Shown here: piece after piece, positions 17,594-25,858 of the stretch
How the letters are laid out: every line of letters begins with the position of its first letter
Numbering within the stretch: position 1 is the stretch's first letter
Translations under genes and position numbers: made by a program
From: Rhizobium freirei PRF 81
GTDB lineage: Bacteria > Pseudomonadota > Alphaproteobacteria > Rhizobiales > Rhizobiaceae
Assembly: GCF_000359745.1 (NCBI RefSeq)
Contig: NZ_AQHN01000055.1
Span: forward strand, 372,001 to 436,000
Length of the DNA: 64,000 nt
Direction: 5' to 3'
Notes under the pieces: generated by a model
The model's database searches: none
What the model saw: the letters and a program-made list of their open reading frames with translations, nothing else
Told to the model about the DNA's origin: nothing

Positions 17594-18733
17594 TTAGCGA
17601 CCACCCAGAACCGTGCGGATTTCAACGAGATTTGACCGCACCCGCAGGACATGAAAGCCCATCGTCGCAAGATGGCTCGGCATGAAGGAACTGTCTTCGC
17701 TGCCATTGGAGATGATGAATGGCTGGATCCGCAGCGCCGCCCGCAGCATCTCGAGGGTGCCGCTCCAGAGCACGCCGGCATTGCGTTCGGCGATGACCTG
17801 CTGAAAGTCTGCGCCGGCCGCGCTCAAAATGCCGTAAGTGGCGTAAAGCTGGCCGTAAGCGAACCAGAAGCGATCGTCCGCACGCGTGTCGAACCATCCG
17901 TAACTGTAATTTTGAGATCGGTCGGCCAAGATATTGGCCGTGCTGCCGAGGTCACCGGCGATATGGTCGACAAACTGCAGCAGACTGTCGGCACGTCCGT
18001 CGAAAATCGTCTTGCAGGTGCTCAAATCCGCATTGAAGGCACGAAGATTGACGATAGCCACGCGATAGTAGCTTGGCGACGGCGTCTTCGGCCCGAAGGG
18101 ATGCATCCCGAAATACCAGCTGGACTCGTCGAACTGCAGGTTGCCGCGCGCCTTCTGCAGATCGCTGTTGATGCCGGAGGTTCCGCGCACGCGGCCAATC
18201 GTGTCGACGAGTTCCGCCGATGTCCGACGGACCACCGAGTTCACACCCCGCTGGAAGGAGGCCTTGTTATCGAGAAAAGGCGTATCGTCCCATGACATCC
18301 CGAACAAGCCGAGCTTGTAAAGCAGCATCGACGAGACCCAGGCATTCTGATTCACGTTGAAATCGGTCAAATCGGCCGCGACATCGACCACCGCCGAAGT
18401 CTGGCAGGCCTTCGGCGCGGTGGCGGCAGCCTGCTGCCCGCTCGTTGCCGGCAACTCCTGTCCGGCGGAGAATTTGCGCTCGGAGAATTTATAGACATCG
18501 GGATAGGCCGTATTGAAGCCGGACCAGACCTGCGTCTGCCAGATGAAATAGATGTAGAGTATCGCGAGCAGGGCCACGAAGGCGGCGATCGGCAGCTTGA
18601 TCATCCAATTGCGCTGCCGATACCAGCCGTGCGCGGCCAGAAAAGGCCAGGCAATCCCGACGAAGACGAGCCCCAGCCATCGTCCGATAGCGGCAGTCAT
18701 CCGCTTCCAGAGTGCCGTGATCGAACCAAGCAT
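17594..18733 (-). CDS. DUF2333 family membrane protein
   Basis: The 379-residue protein has two closely spaced hydrophobic segments near its N-terminus (about residues 15-35 and 48-66) and a long periplasmic domain. Conserved pieces include DLTDFNVNQNAWVSS, PFLDNKASFQRGV and SYGWFDTRADDRFWFAYGQL, as in DUF2333 proteins of alpha- and gammaproteobacteria. Function unknown. The start at 18733 opens with MLGSITALWKRM; longer versions add a Cys/Arg-rich segment unlike the family. Divergent or operon partners are not evident. Confidence 0.78.
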   Translation of the reverse strand: MLGSITALWKRMTAAIGRWLGLVFVGIAWPFLAAHGWYRQRNWMIKLPIAAFVALLAILYIYFIWQTQVWSGFNTAYPDVYKFSERKFSAGQELPATSGQQAAATAPKACQTSAVVDVAADLTDFNVNQNAWVSSMLLYKLGLFGMSWDDTPFLDNKASFQRGVNSVVRRTSAELVDTIGRVRGTSGINSDLQKARGNLQFDESSWYFGMHPFGPKTPSPSYYRVAIVNLRAFNADLSTCKTIFDGRADSLLQFVDHIAGDLGSTANILADRSQNYSYGWFDTRADDRFWFAYGQLYATYGILSAAGADFQQVIAERNAGVLWSGTLEMLRAALRIQPFIISNGSEDSSFMPSHLATMGFHVLRVRSNLVEIRTVLGGR

Positions 18734-18930
18734 GGACACGTCTCCTAAACCGCACCGCGCATCCCGCATCATGCGAAGGACGCCACACACCAAACCCTGC
18801 GCATCGGCCTTCTCGAAAATCCCTTTCGATTTCCGTGCTATAGGGCTTCGTTGCTATTCGTTTTCAGCAAATATGTGTTCTTGAGGAAAACAACAACAGC
18901 CCGCATGGAATTTTCGGCGCCAAGCGCCAT

Positions 18931-19953
18931 TCATCCTTCCGGTTGCACGTCGTCGGAAGTCTCTTCCACCTCCGCAGGCGCGGACAGCAGATGTGGTTCC
19001 AGCCGCCTGGCGAATACGAAGTCGACATGCGCCTTGCGTGCCGCCAGATCATGCCCGGCCAGCACATTCGACTCGAACGCCTGGATCAGACTTTCGACCG
19101 CCGCCGGTCGAACCGCCACCAGTGACGGTGGATCGACCTCCAGCGCCAGTGCCTTCAATAAAGCGATGCGCTGCTCGATATCGACCGTGAGCTTGCCCGC
19201 CATGGCACCGACGGCGGCGATCTGCGCATTCAGGACTCCCGCCAACCCCTCATAAATATCGATAAGGCGCTGGCGCATCATTCGATCGGACTGCAGTCCC
19301 CTCTCCCGCTTGCGAATTTCATCCTGCTCGGCCAGCAGATCGCGGTAGTCCTCTCCCAACTCCGGATGAGCATCGGGATGAGACGCTAAAGGCAGGCTGC
19401 GGCGCAGGCTGGCGATCCTGGTGATCACCGCATCGGCATCGCGCTGCACCTCCTCGATCTCGAAATCGAGTTTGCGCCGTCGCTTGATTGCCCCTTCCAG
19501 ATGGATTTCGCAATCGTGAAAGCATCGAGACAATGCGGGCCGCGCCTGCTTGAACAGGAGATCGAGCGTTGCAGAGGCACTCAAGGCGGCGTCGAGATCG
19601 GCAATGATCGCCTCCGGCTTCATCGGGCCGCGGGCCAGCTTCCGGCGAAGCAGGCTTGCATCCTCAAAGCCGGCGTTTTCGTCAAACCGCCGTCGATGCT
19701 GCAGATCCGCCTCCGCCGTCACGCGATCCAGGTCTTTTACCAGCGACAAGGCAAGGGATTTCCATCGGTCCAGCAGTTCGACCGTCTCACGCACCAGCGT
19801 TTCCTCGACCGGGAAATTGACGGTGTCGATGCGCTCCTCGCCTCTGGCATGGCTGGCGAGCGTCGCCACTGCGGCGCTCGTGCTGCCGATGGCGTCGTCG
19901 AGCGTCACCTGCGCCTTGTCGAGCACGCTGTCGAAGGAATGAGGTATGGCCAT
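18931..19953 (-). CDS. Hypothetical helical / coiled-coil protein
   Basis: The 340-residue soluble protein is not recognised. It is almost entirely predicted helix, with charged heptad-like stretches around residues 60-115 and 150-220 (KRRRKLDFEIEEVQRDAD, EQDEIRKRERGLQSDRMM). The C-terminal about 20 residues are acidic. No signal peptide, membrane segment, Cys motif or nucleotide-binding motif is visible. GGAGAG eight bases before the ATG supports the start. It lies upstream of the DUF2333 gene on the same strand, separated by 197 bases. A scaffold or cell-envelope-associated role would be guesswork. Confidence 0.65.
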   Translation of the reverse strand: MAIPHSFDSVLDKAQVTLDDAIGSTSAAVATLASHARGEERIDTVNFPVEETLVRETVELLDRWKSLALSLVKDLDRVTAEADLQHRRRFDENAGFEDASLLRRKLARGPMKPEAIIADLDAALSASATLDLLFKQARPALSRCFHDCEIHLEGAIKRRRKLDFEIEEVQRDADAVITRIASLRRSLPLASHPDAHPELGEDYRDLLAEQDEIRKRERGLQSDRMMRQRLIDIYEGLAGVLNAQIAAVGAMAGKLTVDIEQRIALLKALALEVDPPSLVAVRPAAVESLIQAFESNVLAGHDLAARKAHVDFVFARRLEPHLLSAPAEVEETSDDVQPEG

Positions 19954-20025
19954 GAAAGCGTCTCTCCCCTGCCTCTCGGCGCGAGACTAGCCGCTTCCGC
20001 ATGACATGAAAATGCCCTGCCTCAT

Positions 20026-20412
20026 TTATCGGGCAGCAGCTGGATTCCGCAAATAGGCGATCAGATCATCGAGGTCCTTGTCGCTCTTCAAACCGGGGAA
20101 GGCCATCCTGATGCCCTTCACCAGAGACTGCGGTGCCGGCAGATATTTGCGCAGCAAGGCTTCGTCCCAGATCTTGCCGTCAGCCCCGAACGCCTTCATC
20201 GCCGGCGAATAGTTATAGTCCGGCACGCTCGCGACTGGACGACCGACAACGCCCATGAGCGACGGCCCGACGCGGTTCTCGTGCGCGGTCGCCGTGTGGC
20301 AGGCGGCGCATTTCCTGAAAACGGCAGCGCCGGCCGCTGCGTCTCCATCCGCAAAGGCCACGGAGCCGGAAGCGAGTATGATCGCCGCCAATGTCAGATA
20401 GAACAATTTCAT
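20026..20412 (-). CDS. Periplasmic class I cytochrome c
   Basis: The 128-residue protein begins with a cleavable signal peptide (about residues 1-20) and contains the heme-binding motif CAACH near residue 40. RVGPSLMGVVGRPVAS and GIRMAFPGLKSDKDLDDLIAYL follow, the latter supplying the Met axial ligand. This pattern fits soluble cytochrome c2/c552-type electron carriers. GGAGGG four bases before the ATG at 20412 fixes the start. It lies 31 bases downstream of tdk on the same strand and may be co-transcribed with it, although no functional link is known. Confidence 0.9.
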   Translation of the reverse strand: MKLFYLTLAAIILASGSVAFADGDAAAGAAVFRKCAACHTATAHENRVGPSLMGVVGRPVASVPDYNYSPAMKAFGADGKIWDEALLRKYLPAPQSLVKGIRMAFPGLKSDKDLDDLIAYLRNPAAAR

Positions 20413-20443
20413 CACGCCCTCCATCCCATCGCGTGGCCTCACC

Positions 20444-21025
20444 TTACTCGCCCGATATCGCCTCCTCCCAATGACGGCGGCAGAGCGAAACATATTTGTC
20501 GCTACCGCCGATTTCGATCTGCGCGCCCTCGCGCACGACCTCCCCGGTGGCATCCAACCGCACGACCATGGTCGCCTTGCGGCCGCAGTGGCAGATCGTG
20601 CGTACCTCGCGCAATTCGTCCGCGATGGTCAGCAATTCCTGCGATCCCGGGAACAGCCTTCCATGAAAATCCGTACGCAGCCCATAGGCCATCACAGGCA
20701 GGCCAAGGCGATCGACGATATGGGCGAGCTGCCACACCTGCTCGCGCGTCAGAAACTGCGCCTCGTCGACGAAGACGCAGGCCAGCGGCTCGCTTGCATG
20801 CATTCCATCGATCAACGCATAGAGGTCGTCGCCGATCTCGAACGGCATGGCATCCATCGTCAGCCCGATGCGCGAGGCGATCTTCCCGCGGCCGGCACGA
20901 TCATCCAGGGCCGCAATCAAGGCGGCTGTGCGCATGCCGCGCTCCTGATAATTATAGGCGGCCTGCAGCAACATGGTCGACTTGCCGGCGTTCATCGTCG
21001 AATAGTGGAAATAGAGCTTGGCCAT
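20444..21025 (-). CDS. tdk: Thymidine kinase (type II)
   Basis: This kinase phosphorylates thymidine to dTMP in nucleotide salvage. The 193-residue chain matches bacterial TK1-like enzymes: P-loop MNAGKST at residues 11-17, Walker B VFVDEAQFLT, the lid region and a C-terminal zinc ribbon (CHCGRKAT and CRRHW). GAGA precedes the ATG. It is followed by the cytochrome c gene. Confidence 0.96.
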   Translation of the reverse strand: MAKLYFHYSTMNAGKSTMLLQAAYNYQERGMRTAALIAALDDRAGRGKIASRIGLTMDAMPFEIGDDLYALIDGMHASEPLACVFVDEAQFLTREQVWQLAHIVDRLGLPVMAYGLRTDFHGRLFPGSQELLTIADELREVRTICHCGRKATMVVRLDATGEVVREGAQIEIGGSDKYVSLCRRHWEEAISGE

Positions 21026-21258
21026 GACATTCTCCTTGAACGCTTCATGGGTTCTGCGCGACGATAAGAAAAGACATTCTCCGAGAAAACCACAGGATTA
21101 AGAAGCACGCGTAGGGGCGTCCAAGGCCCCCGTAACGCTCGCGCAGAAAAATAACGGCGTCGCAATCAGCCCCCTCAAACCGGCGCAAATACACTGTGGT
21201 CGCTTGAAAATGTCAGTTATTGGTGGTTGCTTGGGAACGTTACACTGGGAGTCACGCA

Positions 21259-22215
21259 ATGATAAAAATGACCCTTACCGCAGTCGCATTTGCTTCAGCT
21301 TTTTCAGCTCTGACACTGGGCGCCACCGCTGCTTCCGCAGCCGAGGCGGCGAGCTGTGGCACCGTACATTTCGCCGATGTGGGTTGGACCGACATCACCT
21401 CCACTACCGCAACGGCCTCCGTCCTCCTGAAGGCGCTCGGCTACGACACCGACGTCAAGGTGCTTGCTGTGCCGGTGACCTATCAGTCGCTTAAGAACAA
21501 GGACATCGACGTCTTCCTCGGCAACTGGATGCCCTCCATGGCCGAGAACATCAAGCCGTTCGCGGAAGACAAATCGGTCGAAACCGTCCGCGCCAATCTC
21601 GAAGGCGCCAAGTATACGCTCGCCACCAATGAAAAGGGTGCCGCGCTCGGCATCAAGGACTTCAAGGATATCGCCGCCCATAAGGGCGATCTCGACGGCA
21701 AGATCTATGGCATCGAGCCGGGCAATGACGGCAACCGCCTGGTCATCGACATGGTCGACAAGAACACTTTCAGCCTGAAGGGCTTCGAAGTGGTCGAGTC
21801 CTCCGAGCAGGGCATGCTCGCGCAGGTCGCCCGCGCCGACAAGGAAGGCAAGCCGATCATCTTCCTCGGCTGGGCGCCGCACCCGATGAACACCACCTAC
21901 AAGATGACCTATCTGTCCGGCGGCGACGACGTCTTCGGACCGAATTTCGGCGGCGCGACCGTCTACACCAACGTCCGGGCCGGCTACCTGCAGCAGTGCC
22001 CGAATGTCGGCGCCCTCGTCAAAAATCTCGTCTTCTCGCTGCCGATGGAAAACGAAATCATGGGCAAGATCCTGAACGATGGCAAGGATCCGGAAGTGGC
22101 CGCAAAGGAATGGCTGAAGGCCAATCCGGCAGCCGTTACCCCCTGGCTCGCCGGCGTCACCACCAAGGATGGCACAGACGGCTTGGCGGCGGTCAAGTCC
22201 AAGCTTGGCCTGTAA
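21259..22215 (+). CDS. choX: Choline ABC transporter substrate-binding protein ChoX
   Basis: This periplasmic receptor delivers choline to ChoWV. A signal peptide (about residues 1-30, ending TAASAAEA) precedes the mature domain. The aromatic box that binds the quaternary ammonium is recognisable in VGWTDITSTTA, LGNWMPSM and LGWAPHPMN, in the order known for S. meliloti ChoX. The 318-residue length is typical. It is the first gene of choXWV. A GC-rich hairpin 15 bases after the stop probably protects or partly terminates the choX message, giving more receptor than permease. Confidence 0.95.
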   Translation: MIKMTLTAVAFASAFSALTLGATAASAAEAASCGTVHFADVGWTDITSTTATASVLLKALGYDTDVKVLAVPVTYQSLKNKDIDVFLGNWMPSMAENIKPFAEDKSVETVRANLEGAKYTLATNEKGAALGIKDFKDIAAHKGDLDGKIYGIEPGNDGNRLVIDMVDKNTFSLKGFEVVESSEQGMLAQVARADKEGKPIIFLGWAPHPMNTTYKMTYLSGGDDVFGPNFGGATVYTNVRAGYLQQCPNVGALVKNLVFSLPMENEIMGKILNDGKDPEVAAKEWLKANPAAVTPWLAGVTTKDGTDGLAAVKSKLGL

Positions 22216-22230
22216 TAACAGCGGTTGATT

Positions 22231-22252
22231 GAGGGGCGGCCAAACCGCCCCT
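22231..22252 (+). terminator. Intercistronic hairpin after choX
   Basis: AGGGGCGG and CCGCCCCT form an 8-bp stem with a five-base loop, followed by TTCTCTTC. It could act as a weak terminator or as a 3' stabiliser between choX and choW. Confidence 0.6.
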
Positions 22253-22387
22253 TTCTCTTCCGTGGACGGACTGCTCCCTTCGCGTCCCGCCATTCCCAGG
22301 ACAACGGTCCGTGTGGCGTGACAGACCGTTATTCTTCGGCGGCACCTTCCGGAACATACGATATCATCGGAACAGCCGCCCCCAATC

Positions 22388-23245
22388 GTGGGCAAAGACG
22401 TGAACTGGTTAACCGATTACCGCCTCCCCATCGGGCCATGGGCCAAAGCTGTCGTGGACTGGCTGACGACCAACGTCACATGGTTCTTCGACGGCCTTTC
22501 CTTCGTCGTCGCGCATGTGATCAACGCATTGCTGTTCCTGCTTCAGGCGCCGCATCCCTTGATCGTCGTCATCGCATTCACCGCTGCAGCCTATTGGATG
22601 CGCCGCAGCGCGGGTGTCGCAGCCCTCACCTTCATTGGCCTGCTCATCACCATCAACCAGGGCTACTGGAAGGAAACGACGGAAACATTGGCACTGGTGC
22701 TGGCCTCGACCTTCGTCAGCATGCTTGTTGGCGTGCCGCTCGGCATCGCTGCCGCCCGTCGGCCCTGGCTCTTCGCTTTCATGCGGCCGATCCTTGACCT
22801 GATGCAGACCATTCCGACCTTCGTCTACCTGGTGCCGGCCATGATCCTGCTCGGCCTCGGCATGGTGCCCGGCCTCGTCGCCACGGTCGTCTTCGCCATC
22901 CCGGCCCCGATCCGCATGACCCGTCTCGGCATCATCTCCACGCCTCCCTCTCTGGTGGAAGCAGCGGAATCATTCGGCGCCACGCCACGACAGGTACTGC
23001 GCAAGGTGGAACTGCCTTTCGCCATGCCGCAGATCATGGCAGGCCTGACGCAGACCATCATGCTGTCGCTCTCGATGGTATCGATCGCCGCACTCGTCGG
23101 AGCTCCCGGTCTCGGCGTACCGGTTCTGCGCGCGCTCAATAGCGTCAACGTTGCCAAGAGCTTCGACTCTGGTGCCTGCATCGTCATCCTGGCGATCATT
23201 CTCGACCGTATGTTCCGCGCCCCTGGCGAAGGAGATCGCTCATGA
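22388..23245 (+). CDS. choW: Choline ABC transporter permease ChoW
   Basis: This is the inner-membrane permease of the choline importer. The 285-residue protein has about six membrane segments and the permease EAA loop SLVEAAESFGATPRQVLRKV (about residues 192-211), which contacts the ATPase. It belongs to the ProW/OpuAB family. The GTG at 22388 is the longest start; a second in-frame GTG at 22400 is possible, and neither has a strong RBS. It overlaps choV by four bases (ATGA), indicating translational coupling. Confidence 0.93.
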   Translation: MGKDVNWLTDYRLPIGPWAKAVVDWLTTNVTWFFDGLSFVVAHVINALLFLLQAPHPLIVVIAFTAAAYWMRRSAGVAALTFIGLLITINQGYWKETTETLALVLASTFVSMLVGVPLGIAAARRPWLFAFMRPILDLMQTIPTFVYLVPAMILLGLGMVPGLVATVVFAIPAPIRMTRLGIISTPPSLVEAAESFGATPRQVLRKVELPFAMPQIMAGLTQTIMLSLSMVSIAALVGAPGLGVPVLRALNSVNVAKSFDSGACIVILAIILDRMFRAPGEGDRS

Positions 23246-24291
23246 CCACCGCTGTCGCATTCAACAATGTCAGCATCATCTTCGGCGATCGCCCCGATGC
23301 AGCGCTGAAACTCGTCGACAATGGCAAATCGCGTGACGAAATCGGCAAGTCCACAGGCATGGTGCTTGGTGTCGCCAACGCCTCGCTGGAGATCGAGGAA
23401 GGCGAAATCCTCGTCCTGATGGGCCTCTCCGGCTCCGGCAAATCGACGCTGCTGCGCGCCGTCAACGGCCTTGCCCCCGTCGTGCGCGGCGAGGTCGTCG
23501 TCAATACCAAGAACGGCCCGGTCAATCCTTATTCCTGCAATCCCAAAACGCTGCGCGATCTGCGTATGCACACGGTCTCCATGGTGTTCCAGCAGTTTGC
23601 GCTGCTGCCGTGGCGCACCGTCGCCGACAATGTCGGCTTCGGCCTTGAGCTTGCCGGCGTTCCGGAAGCCGAGCGCAAGAAACGCGTCGGCGAACAGCTC
23701 GAACTCGTCAACCTTACGCAATGGGCCAATCGCAAGGTTAACGAGCTTTCGGGCGGCATGCAGCAGCGCGTCGGCCTGGCGCGCGCCTTTGCGACCGGCG
23801 CCCCGATCCTGCTGATGGACGAGCCGTTCTCCGCGCTCGACCCATTGATCCGTACGCGGCTTCAGGACGAGCTGCTCGAATTCCAGCGCCGCCTGAAGCG
23901 CACGATCCTCTTCGTCAGCCACGATCTGGACGAGGCCTTCCGCATCGGCAACCGCATAGCCATCATGGAAAGCGGCCACATCATCCAGTGCGGGACGCCA
24001 CAAGAGATCGTCAAAAACCCTGCCGATCAATACGTGGCCGATTTCGTGCAGCACATGAACCCGATCAGCATGCTGACGGCGCGCGATGTCATGCAGCAGG
24101 GCGTCGGGCACTCGGCCAATGGCGGTTCCGTCACGGCTACGGCCACCGCCGCCACGCCGCTCGTCGATATCCTCGACGCCCTCACCCGCCAGCCGGGCAA
24201 TATCGGCGTTGTTGACAACGGCACGATTATCGGAACGATCTCTGCGCAAGACGTCGTGGCTGGCCTCACCAGCCACCGGCGAAAGGAGTAG
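23242..24291 (+). CDS. choV: Choline ABC transporter ATP-binding protein ChoV
   Basis: This ATPase of the choline importer has Walker A GLSGSGKST (about residues 56-64), signature LSGGMQQRVGLARA, Walker B ILLMDEPFSALDP and the switch His in VSHDLDEAF. The 349-residue chain continues into a C-terminal regulatory region with a CBS-like end (NIGVVDNGTIIGTISAQDVV), common in glycine-betaine/choline ATPases. It starts inside the choW stop region. Confidence 0.95.
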   Translation: MTTAVAFNNVSIIFGDRPDAALKLVDNGKSRDEIGKSTGMVLGVANASLEIEEGEILVLMGLSGSGKSTLLRAVNGLAPVVRGEVVVNTKNGPVNPYSCNPKTLRDLRMHTVSMVFQQFALLPWRTVADNVGFGLELAGVPEAERKKRVGEQLELVNLTQWANRKVNELSGGMQQRVGLARAFATGAPILLMDEPFSALDPLIRTRLQDELLEFQRRLKRTILFVSHDLDEAFRIGNRIAIMESGHIIQCGTPQEIVKNPADQYVADFVQHMNPISMLTARDVMQQGVGHSANGGSVTATATAATPLVDILDALTRQPGNIGVVDNGTIIGTISAQDVVAGLTSHRRKE

Positions 24292-24327
24292 TCGTTCGCG
24301 ACTGCTCCTCAATTCATGGAGCAGTTA

Positions 24328-24819
24328 ATGAGCGATAAACCATCGATAATCCGGGAAACGGACGAGGATGCGCGCAACCAGGCGCGCATCCTCGTCCATA
24401 CGGCCTCGCATGCAGCTCTGGCCGTCATCGACCCCGAGACCGGCTTTCCGTCCGTCAGCCGCGTTCTGACGGCCATGGATACGGACGGCGTACCCGTCAT
24501 TCTCGTGTCCGGCCTTTCCTCTCATACGAAGGCCCTGGTGAAAGACCCGCGCGCTTCGGCGCTGTTCGGCGATCCCGGCAAGGGCGATCCCCTCGCTCAT
24601 CCCCGCCTGACCGTGCGCTGCAGCGCCGAACGCGTCGATCAGCAAGGCGAGGCCCATGCGCGCATTCGCAAGCTTTTTCTTGAGCGTCACCCCAAGTCCA
24701 AGCTCTATATAGACTTTCCGGATTTCTGCTTCTTTCGCCTGGTTCCGCTTGATGCAAGCCTGAACGGCGGCTTTGGAAGGGCCTATATTCTGTCCTCGAA
24801 GGACCTTGTGATTCTTTAG
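24328..24819 (+). CDS. HugZ-like FMN-binding split-barrel protein (short form)
   Basis: The 163-residue product belongs to the pyridoxamine-phosphate-oxidase-like split-barrel superfamily, nearest the HugZ/HutZ group. It shows ARILVHTASHAALAV, FPSVSRVL, LVSGLSSHTKALVKDPRASA and the LYIDFPDFCFFRL end. It lacks the extra C-terminal domain (DUF2470) of longer HugZ heme-degrading enzymes, so heme oxygenase activity should not be assumed. ATG at 24328 is chosen because GGAG lies six bases upstream; an ATG at 24316 has no RBS. It follows choV by 36 bases and is probably in the same transcript. Confidence 0.82.
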   Translation: MSDKPSIIRETDEDARNQARILVHTASHAALAVIDPETGFPSVSRVLTAMDTDGVPVILVSGLSSHTKALVKDPRASALFGDPGKGDPLAHPRLTVRCSAERVDQQGEAHARIRKLFLERHPKSKLYIDFPDFCFFRLVPLDASLNGGFGRAYILSSKDLVIL

Positions 24820-24925
24820 GCTGAAAACAAATTTCCGTTGCAATAAGGCCATACAATAGTGCGAGAATTAGTAGCTGGGTAGCCAGAGATAGTTGCGACC
24901 ATTATTGGTAGGTTTCTATTCAATA

Positions 24926-24941
24926 GCCCGGAAAACCGGGC
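24926..24941 (+). terminator. Possible terminator of the cho transcript
   Basis: GCCCGG-AAAA-CCGGGC is a perfect 6-bp stem with a four-base loop, 107 bases after the HugZ-like stop. The following GATTTCTG is a poor T-tract, so termination would be weak or need Rho. Confidence 0.45.
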
Positions 24942-25067
24942 GATTTCTGATCTATATGTGATCGCAACCGACCTATTTTGGGTTAATTGATGTTCTGAAA
25001 CGGACCCGGGCCGCCCTTTATGACATCGCGCGGCTGTCATACGTACATGCCTAAAACAGCATACCCG

Positions 25068-25093
25068 ATACCTTAAATTTAGGTATATACAAT
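25068..25093. promoter_or_regulatory. Inverted repeat and NolR-like box upstream of the regulator
   Basis: ATACCT-TAAATTT-AGGTAT is a perfect 6-bp inverted repeat. Overlapping it, TTTAG, nine bases, AT matches the published NolR consensus (A/T)TTAG-N9-A(T/A). It lies about 95-120 bases upstream of the nolR-like start, so autoregulation is plausible. The consensus is short and would be met by chance about once in 4 kb per strand. Confidence 0.5.
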
Positions 25094-25188
25094 CTTCGGC
25101 TCCTATTGGTATTGTTCAATATCGGTTTGGTACCGGCATAGAAATAGCACAATTTCTGATGTGCGCTCCGCATTGGGAAGTTTAAAAC

Positions 25189-25506
25189 ATGAAGACAAGA
25201 AATTTAGCCGAACACTCTAATGTTGCGGCGGCATTATTATCTGCAATGGCGAACCCAAAGCGTCTTTTGATTCTTTGCAGTCTTGTTAAAGGTGAGGTTC
25301 CCGTTGGCGTTTTGGCCAATCAGGTCGGACTGAGTCAATCGGCACTTTCCCAGCACCTTTCGAAGCTTCGCGCTCAGAAGCTGGTGAAGACGCGCCGTGA
25401 TGCTCAAACGATTTACTACTCCAGCACGTCGGAATCGGTCATCCGGGTTCTCGAAACGCTGGAAGACATTTATTGTGAACCTGAAAAAAGTAGATCGGCT
25501 GCCTAA
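25189..25506 (+). CDS. nolR: NolR-like ArsR-family regulator
   Basis: The 105-residue winged helix-turn-helix protein carries LLSAMANPKRLLILCSLV, the recognition-helix block VGLSQSALSQHLSKLRAQ and the wing TRRDAQTIYYSS, almost identical to rhizobial NolR. NolR represses nod genes and other symbiosis genes as a homodimer. The ArsR-type metal-binding cysteine motif (ELCVCDL) is absent, as in NolR. The protein is slightly shorter than the canonical about 118-residue NolR and may be a paralogue. A GC hairpin directly follows the stop (25507-25522), and a full terminator lies at 25608. Confidence 0.78.
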   Translation: MKTRNLAEHSNVAAALLSAMANPKRLLILCSLVKGEVPVGVLANQVGLSQSALSQHLSKLRAQKLVKTRRDAQTIYYSSTSESVIRVLETLEDIYCEPEKSRSAA

Positions 25507-25858
25507 GGGCTCCAACGAGCCCCGGCTTTGCCGGCGAACGGTCTTGCAGGGACACTTTCTACCCCGGAAGATCGACTTTCTTTCATCACCACACGCTTAA
25601 CTGCTTCAGCTGGCAAATCAGTGATTTGCCGGCTTTTTCATTTGTGTTTCGGCACCACCCGCAGGCAAGCTGCCTCCCACGGGATCAAGTCCGATCCGCC
25701 GCCCGAGCAGACGCGCCCCTTTCATGCCGCCCCTCCCCAACACCATCTTTGCCTTGACGCAAAAAGGCCGGCTGATAATTTGACCAGGCAGTAAATATAA
25801 TCGCGCGGCGTAGCGCCGCAGACGGGAAATGGCCCCCGAATGGCCATTGGAGAACAGC
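25507..25858. other. Non-coding region after nolR-like gene
   Basis: Contains a hairpin at the regulator stop (GGGCTC-CAAC-GAGCCC), a rho-independent terminator at 25608-25638, and 200 bases upstream of the aminotransferase gene in which nothing else is recognised. Confidence 0.5.
25608..25638 (+). terminator. Rho-independent terminator
   Basis: AGCTGGCAAATC and GATTTGCCGGCT form a 12-bp stem with one G-T pair and a three-base loop, followed by TTTT. It ends the nolR-like transcript. Confidence 0.85.

Larger units (their letters stand above)
24820..25188. other. Non-coding region between hugZ-like gene and nolR-like gene
   Basis: No coding frame is supported here. The region holds a small GC hairpin (24926-24941) that may end the cho transcript, and an inverted repeat with a NolR-like motif (25068-25093). 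Its last 150 bases are AT-rich and probably promoter sequence for the regulator. Confidence 0.5.
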
